Positions 60,029-64,000 of a stretch of DNA of 64,000 nt are shown here, in pieces (the first letter of the stretch is position 1; every line of letters begins with the position of its first letter). The stretch is from positions 372,001 to 436,000 of the forward strand of contig NZ_NEJH01000001.1 of NCBI RefSeq assembly GCF_002113025.1. Reading direction: 5' to 3'. Under the pieces are notes generated by a model. That model was not told the DNA's origin and did not search any database. It worked only from the letters and a program-made list of their open reading frames with translations. A program made the translations under genes and the position numbers. Source of the DNA: Pseudomonas sp. B28(2017). GTDB taxonomy: Bacteria; Pseudomonadota; Gammaproteobacteria; Pseudomonadales; Pseudomonadaceae.

Positions 60029-61045
60029 TCACAGGGCGATCAGCCTGATCGGGCTGCCCTCGGTCACCTTCAGTGCGCTGCACATGGCAGCGTCCAGTGT
60101 GACGGGTTGCCCGGTGATGTAATCTAGATCGGCGACGATGGCCCGATACTCCTTCAAGGACTCGTTGCTCACCAGAAAGCGGCCACGGGCATCGATCACC
60201 GGGCCAGGTTGCGTGACCCCGCACTGGCTGTGGGCGATGGAACGAATGCCCGACGTGCGCGCAAACAGCGTGGGGCCGCCATCGAACAGATCGATGTAGC
60301 TGTTGGTTTCGAAGCCTTCACGCTCGAGGATATCGAAGGCCTCCTGGCCATCGGGGTGGATGCTGCCGATGCAGTCCTGTGCCGCCTGGGGCAGCATGGG
60401 CACATAAATCGGATAGTGCGGCATCAGCTCGGCGAGAAACGTACGGCTCTGCAGGCCGCAAAGCCGTTCGGCCTCGGTGTAGGGCAAGTCGAAGAAATGC
60501 TTGCCCACGGCATCCCAAAATGGCGAGTGACCTTCATCACTGCTGTAACCGACGATCTCGGTGATCACCGTTTCGGAAAAACGCCGGGCATGGGCGGCGA
60601 TGAACAACAGGCGCGCCCGTGACAGCAGTTCGGAGTGCGCAGTGCGTACCTGCGCGGCATCGATATGGAAGCCCCGCAGCAAGGTGTGGCCACTGAGGTC
60701 GTGACACAACGACAAGGCCGGTACGCCGTGCTCGATGTTCAGTTCCCTGGAGGCACTGGTGAAGTGTCGGTTGCGCAGGCTGTAGAACGGCTCGCTGTAC
60801 CCGGCCGTGGCGAGGATTTCCGAGCAGCCGACCAGGTGTTGCGTCGTCAGGTCTTCGAGGACGAAGAAATAGTTTTCCGGGCCATGATCCTCGATGTCCT
60901 TCTCGAACGAGGCACAGGAATCAAGGATTTTTCCGCGTAATCGTTCGCTATCGTCGGGCAGGGATGTGACGCCTACGAGGCTTTCACGAGCCAGCTTCTG
61001 CAACTGGGGCAGGTCGGCTAACCCGACTGGACGCAAGACCAGCAT
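60029..61045 (-). CDS. aruF: Arginine/ornithine N-succinyltransferase, alpha subunit (AruF)
   Basis: A 338-residue protein matching AruF: MLVLRPVGLADLPQLQKLAR, GVTSLPDDSERLR, GYSEPFYSLRNRHFTSASR, SPFWDAVGKHFFDL, RTFLAELMPHYPIYVP, and SYIDLFDGGPTLFARTSGIRSI. AGGAG precedes ATG 61045. First gene of the aruF-aruG pair. Several positions differ from what I recall of AruF in AST operons, so this may be a diverged paralog. Confidence 0.88.
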   Translation of the reverse strand: MLVLRPVGLADLPQLQKLARESLVGVTSLPDDSERLRGKILDSCASFEKDIEDHGPENYFFVLEDLTTQHLVGCSEILATAGYSEPFYSLRNRHFTSASRELNIEHGVPALSLCHDLSGHTLLRGFHIDAAQVRTAHSELLSRARLLFIAAHARRFSETVITEIVGYSSDEGHSPFWDAVGKHFFDLPYTEAERLCGLQSRTFLAELMPHYPIYVPMLPQAAQDCIGSIHPDGQEAFDILEREGFETNSYIDLFDGGPTLFARTSGIRSIAHSQCGVTQPGPVIDARGRFLVSNESLKEYRAIVADLDYITGQPVTLDAAMCSALKVTEGSPIRLIAL

Positions 61046-61609
61046 GGAGACACTCCTGTATCAAACGATTCGGCGGTTTGAGCCGAACCTGACTATCACT
61101 GTCGGTTTTTCCACACATTAAATCGTTGGTCGTCTGAACGTAGTCAGGCGCCACTCTTTTTCTTGTCAGGCGTTTCTTGAGAGGGACTGTTTTAAACGAG
61201 GGGCGGGCGGTTCGGCCGAATGTGATGCCTGGCCAGGCGCGTTGATCGAGGGTTCGAGAATGGGCATCCGGGCTCCTGCTGGATGAGTGTGGTTCATGTT
61301 TCAACAGTCCGTTGAAAGGAGTATTTAATTATCGCGCACTGCCTGTCTAGTGAATTTTCGCAGGGGCTGGCCGTGCCCGGAAAAAGGGCGAAGTGCCTAT
61401 GCCATGGGACTACGTCGATCTCGTAAAGTCTTGTAGGTGATTGCCTATGTTGCGGTCAGCCATCACAGAAAGACTGGCAGGAAATGACGGAAGGAATCCG
61501 TTTCATGCAGGAAAATTAAACACCCCCAGGGCGTACTCTCTTGCGGCACAATTGCGCAATGGCGCTCACCTGACGCCGTCGTTCTTTTCCATCCCTGGAG
61601 TGATAGCCG
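61046..61609. other. Gene-free divergent region between aruF and the histidine phosphatase
   Basis: About 560 bp. It contains a hairpin TTCGGC/GCCGAA (61069-61087) in the aruF leader, a lone TGTCG-type half site near 61100 that resembles part of an ArgR box, and an AT-rich patch near 61320-61335. I looked for a cobalamin riboswitch before the phosphatase-cobF pair and did not see the B12-box pattern. Short frames here lack RBS and conserved features. Confidence 0.45.
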
Positions 61610-62182
61610 GTGCAGGCAACCCGTTTAACCCTGATTTGTCACGCTCGAACCGTCGCCCAGAAATTGGCGCGTTTTCCATTGGACGAGCCTCTGGAGATGG
61701 ATTGGCACGCGTTCAGGCTTTCCCGTTGCAATCAGTTCAAGGGCGCCGCGCGTCTTGTCTGCGGCCCGGAATTGCGCACCCGGCAAACCGCTGAACTGTT
61801 CGGCAGTGCGCCGCAGATTGTCGATGCGTTGAAGGACTGCGATTTCGGGCGCTGGGGCGGTGAGCGCATCGGCGACCTGCAAAAAAACGACCCGCAGGCG
61901 CTCCAGCATTGGCTGGGGGATCCGGCTTCGGCACCCCACGGTGGCGAGTCGCTGGTGCAACTTGGCGAGCGAGTGGGCGCGTGGTTGACAGCGTTGCAGT
62001 CGACGCCAGGGCACATCGTTGCCATTACTCATCCCTTTGTCATCCGCGCCGCGCTGACGCAGGTGTTGCAGGGGGGAGCGTCCAGCCTGATCGACGTTGA
62101 ACCCCTGTCGGTGCTCGAGTTGAGGTTCCATGGCCGTTGGCGGCTGCGCTTATCGGGCACTGATGCCGAGGACCTGGCTTGA
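61610..62182 (+). CDS. Histidine phosphatase family protein (CobC-like)
   Basis: A 190-residue phosphoglycerate-mutase-fold phosphatase. The first catalytic block is changed from RHG to ICHARTVAQ (His11-Ala-Arg13). The second catalytic histidine is in VAITHPFVIR (about 135-144), with CGPELRTRQTAEL (about 51-63) carrying the phosphate-binding Arg. Starts at GTG 61610 (GGAG upstream). It overlaps cobF by one base (TGATG), so it is probably part of cobalamin synthesis, perhaps as alpha-ribazole phosphatase; that role is inferred from context. Confidence 0.75.
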   Translation: MQATRLTLICHARTVAQKLARFPLDEPLEMDWHAFRLSRCNQFKGAARLVCGPELRTRQTAELFGSAPQIVDALKDCDFGRWGGERIGDLQKNDPQALQHWLGDPASAPHGGESLVQLGERVGAWLTALQSTPGHIVAITHPFVIRAALTQVLQGGASSLIDVEPLSVLELRFHGRWRLRLSGTDAEDLA

Positions 62183-62937
62183 TGAAAAAACTTCTGGTCA
62201 TCGGCATCGGTGCCGGCAATCCCGACTACATCACGATGCAAGCGGTGAAGGCGCTGAATAGGGTCGATGTTTTTTTTCTCATGGACAAGGGCCCGCGCAA
62301 GGACAAACTCATCGATCTGCGGCGCGAAATCTGCGAGCGCTATATCAACGGCCATGAATACCGTTTCGTCGAAGCCCGCAGTCCTGAGCGCGAGCGCGGT
62401 GATGTGGACTACAAGACCAGTGTCGACGACTTGAACCTGGCCAGGCAGCAGACCTTCGAACGGTTGATCAATGAAGAAGTGTCCGACGGCCAGTGTGGTG
62501 GTTTTCTGGTATGGGGCGAGCCGGCGTTGTACGACAGCACCATTCGTATCCTGCAAGCCATCCAGGCTTCAGGTGCCTGCGCGTTTGAATTCGAGGTGAT
62601 CCCCGGCATTACCAGCGTCCAGGCGTTGGCGGCACAGCACAAGGTGCCGCTCAACCAGATTGGTCGCTCCGTTGAAATCACTACAGGCCGGCGCCTGGCG
62701 GCAGGGCAGGTGAGTGATGCCGACAGCCTGGTGGTGATGCTCGATGCTCAGGATGCTTACCATCAGGTGGTGGATCAGGACACCGAGATTTACTGGGGGG
62801 CTTATCTGGGGACGGCGGATGAAATCCTGATCAGCGGCAAGCTCAAGGATGTGGCGGATGAAATCGAACGGGTGCGCAAGGCTGCGCGGCTGGCCAATGG
62901 CTGGATCATGGATACCTATTTATTGCGCAAGCCTTGA
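62182..62937 (+). CDS. cobF: Precorrin-6A synthase (deacetylating)
   Basis: A 251-residue tetrapyrrole methyltransferase of the CobF type: LLVIGIGAGNPDYITMQAV (SAM loop), NRVDVFFLMDKGPRKDKLIDLRREIC, the GFLVWGEPALYDST motif, and FEVIPGITSVQALAAQH. It methylates C1 of the ring with loss of the acetyl group in aerobic B12 synthesis. Translation is coupled to the upstream phosphatase. Other cob genes are not in the window. It ends 7 bp from the convergent FtrA-like gene. Confidence 0.92.
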   Translation: MKKLLVIGIGAGNPDYITMQAVKALNRVDVFFLMDKGPRKDKLIDLRREICERYINGHEYRFVEARSPERERGDVDYKTSVDDLNLARQQTFERLINEEVSDGQCGGFLVWGEPALYDSTIRILQAIQASGACAFEFEVIPGITSVQALAAQHKVPLNQIGRSVEITTGRRLAAGQVSDADSLVVMLDAQDAYHQVVDQDTEIYWGAYLGTADEILISGKLKDVADEIERVRKAARLANGWIMDTYLLRKP

Positions 62938-62944
62938 GAACACC

Positions 62945-63919
62945 TCAAAAAACAGCATTACCCCCACGCCCAAACCGCTCCCGATACACCGACGGCGGCA
63001 CACCGACCACGGTGCGAAACGCCACCCGGAAGCTTTCCACCGAGCGATAACCACAACGTTCGGCAATCTGTTCGGTGTTCTGGTCGCTGCTTTCCAGCAG
63101 TTCGCGGGCGCGGCCCAAACGTTCGTGCTGCAGCCAGGTTTTCGGTGACTGCCCACTGGCTTCGCTGAAGCGGCGCAGGAACGTGCGTTCGCTCATTGCG
63201 GCTTCGCTGGCCAGGTCGCGCACCTCCAGTGGTTCGTGCAAGCGCTCACGTGCCCACTGCATGACGCGGGAAAGATCGTTGCGCGGTGTGGGACTGACAG
63301 GCGTCGGAATGAATTGCGCCTGGCCGCCGCTGCGTTGCGGCGACATGACCAGGCGCCGGGCCACGGCATTGGCCACCTGCGTGCCGAAATCCCGTGCCAC
63401 CAGATGCAGGCAGGCATCGATGCCGGCCGCGCTGCCGGCGGAAGTGATCAATTGGCCGGAATCGACATACAGCACGTCCGGGTCCACCAGGATGCCGGGA
63501 AACCGTTCGGCCAGTTCCGAGGTATAGCGCCAGTGCGTGGTCGCGCCGCGCCCGTCGAGCAACCCGGTGGCGGCGAGGACGAAAACACCGGAGCAGATCG
63601 ACAGCAACCGCGCCCCCCGCGCATGGGCCTGGCGCAGGGCGGCGATCAGTTGCGCGGGCACCGCGGCGCTACGGTCGCGCCAGCCGGGAATGATGATGGT
63701 GCGGGCATCGGCGAGCAATTCCATGCCGCCATCGGCCAGTACCTGGATGCCGCCCATGGCGCGCATCGGGCCTTGATCGACAGCGACGATACGATGCTCG
63801 TACCATGGAAAATCGAATTCAGGTCGTGGCAGGCCGAAGATCTCCACGGCAATGCCGAACTCGAATGTGCAGAGGCCGTCGTAGGCCAGAATCGCGACCA
63901 TTCCAGGGGTGGGGTGCAT
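62945..63919 (-). CDS. FtrA-like GlxA-family AraC regulator
   Basis: A 324-residue regulator. The DJ-1/PfpI domain (to about 185) begins MVAILAYDGLCTFEFGIAVE and has LLSICSGVFVLAATGLLDGRGATTHW. The AraC HTH lies at about 225-320 (MSERTFLRRFSEASGQSPKTWLQHERL; CGYRSVESFRVAFRTVVGVPPSVYRERF). ATG 63919 (MHPTPGMVAIL) is the likely start by family comparison; the frame extends to 63967. Target unknown; adjacent genes lie beyond the window. Confidence 0.88.
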   Translation of the reverse strand: MHPTPGMVAILAYDGLCTFEFGIAVEIFGLPRPEFDFPWYEHRIVAVDQGPMRAMGGIQVLADGGMELLADARTIIIPGWRDRSAAVPAQLIAALRQAHARGARLLSICSGVFVLAATGLLDGRGATTHWRYTSELAERFPGILVDPDVLYVDSGQLITSAGSAAGIDACLHLVARDFGTQVANAVARRLVMSPQRSGGQAQFIPTPVSPTPRNDLSRVMQWARERLHEPLEVRDLASEAAMSERTFLRRFSEASGQSPKTWLQHERLGRARELLESSDQNTEQIAERCGYRSVESFRVAFRTVVGVPPSVYRERFGRGGNAVF

Positions 63920-64000
63920 TTGGCGGAAAGTTCCCGGTGAGTGTCTTGTGCGCCACTGTAGCCGCAAATGACTGGCGGATAAAGTCTTCTCACACCCACC

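Noticed and set aside
61095..61115. ArgR box upstream of aruF
   Set aside because: Only one TGTCG-type half site is visible and the spacing is poor; not enough to call an operator.
61300..61609. Possible cobalamin riboswitch before the phosphatase-cobF pair
   Set aside because: No B12-box-like block or expected paired elements could be recognised in the leader. A covariance-model search would decide it.
1..64000. CRISPR arrays, tRNA or rRNA genes
   Set aside because: No regular direct-repeat/spacer pattern and no tRNA or rRNA signature were seen; repeats are REP-type palindromes with irregular spacing.

Overview
The window is high-GC gamma-proteobacterial chromosome and looks like the Pseudomonas fluorescens group. 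The evidence is the many Pseudomonas-type REP palindromes (cores around GGGAGCGAGC...GCTCGC), the gene families (MexT-like LysR, HglS, AruF/AruG, a PA4872-type oxaloacetate decarboxylase, DUF2388, DUF2789, an MxKDx repeat protein) and Pseudomonas-like start and RBS usage. I saw no rRNA, tRNA, CRISPR array, prophage or intact transposase gene. Most of the window is ordinary metabolic and transport chromosome, split by many divergent regulator/target pairs.

Layout. 0-4.5 kb: P1 (DmpA-type) peptidase, orphan PotF-like binding protein and a divergent LuxR regulator. 3.6-9.0 kb: LysR regulator divergent from a YtcJ-type amidohydrolase, a C45 Ntn acyltransferase/hydrolase and an MHS transporter, which read as an uptake-and-deacylation unit. 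9-12 kb: RlmI/K-type methyltransferase, a cytochrome b/molybdopterin oxidoreductase pair, and a secreted MxKDx repeat protein. 12-24 kb: receiver protein, HAD hydrolase, ICMT-like methyltransferase, GlxA-type AraC regulator/SDR pair, serine/threonine dehydratase, DUF2388 protein, LhgO-like FAD oxidase, DinB protein overlapping a MexT-like regulator, a two-component system with a divergent Cys-rich secreted protein, and a GST. 24-30.4 kb: zinc-finger-degenerate DksA paralog, an MCP with a C-terminal sensor region, a string of small unknown proteins, an OpuAC-type binding protein and a DUF3995 membrane protein.

30.4-36.5 kb is a compact six-gene Mrp/Pha cation/proton antiporter operon (AB fused, C, D, E, F, G) with overlapping genes. 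36.7-38.6 kb: AraC regulator and SLC10-like transporter. 38.6-46.3 kb: amidase, a COG0687-type ABC importer (binding protein, two permeases, ATPase), a DHBP synthase with a degenerate cyclohydrolase half, and a DUF1330 protein. The ABC promoter and the ribB/DUF1330 promoter carry nearly the same 21-bp motif, which suggests one regulon. 46.3-47.1 kb is a gene-free element bounded by long inverted repeats. 47.2-52.1 kb: ABC ATPase/FtsX-like permease/lipocalin-like lipoprotein set and a periplasmic protein.

52.3-52.44 kb has the architecture of an unannotated small RNA gene: promoter, 14-bp stem, Rho-independent terminator. 52.5-64 kb: HglS (2-oxoadipate dioxygenase/decarboxylase), a roughly 168-bp long hairpin element, a Baeyer-Villiger-type monooxygenase with an alpha/beta hydrolase, a MASE2-GGDEF cyclase, oxaloacetate decarboxylase, an aruF-aruG pair without other AST genes, a histidine phosphatase with cobF, and an FtrA-like regulator. 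All assignments come from reading translations and motifs; no database search was run.
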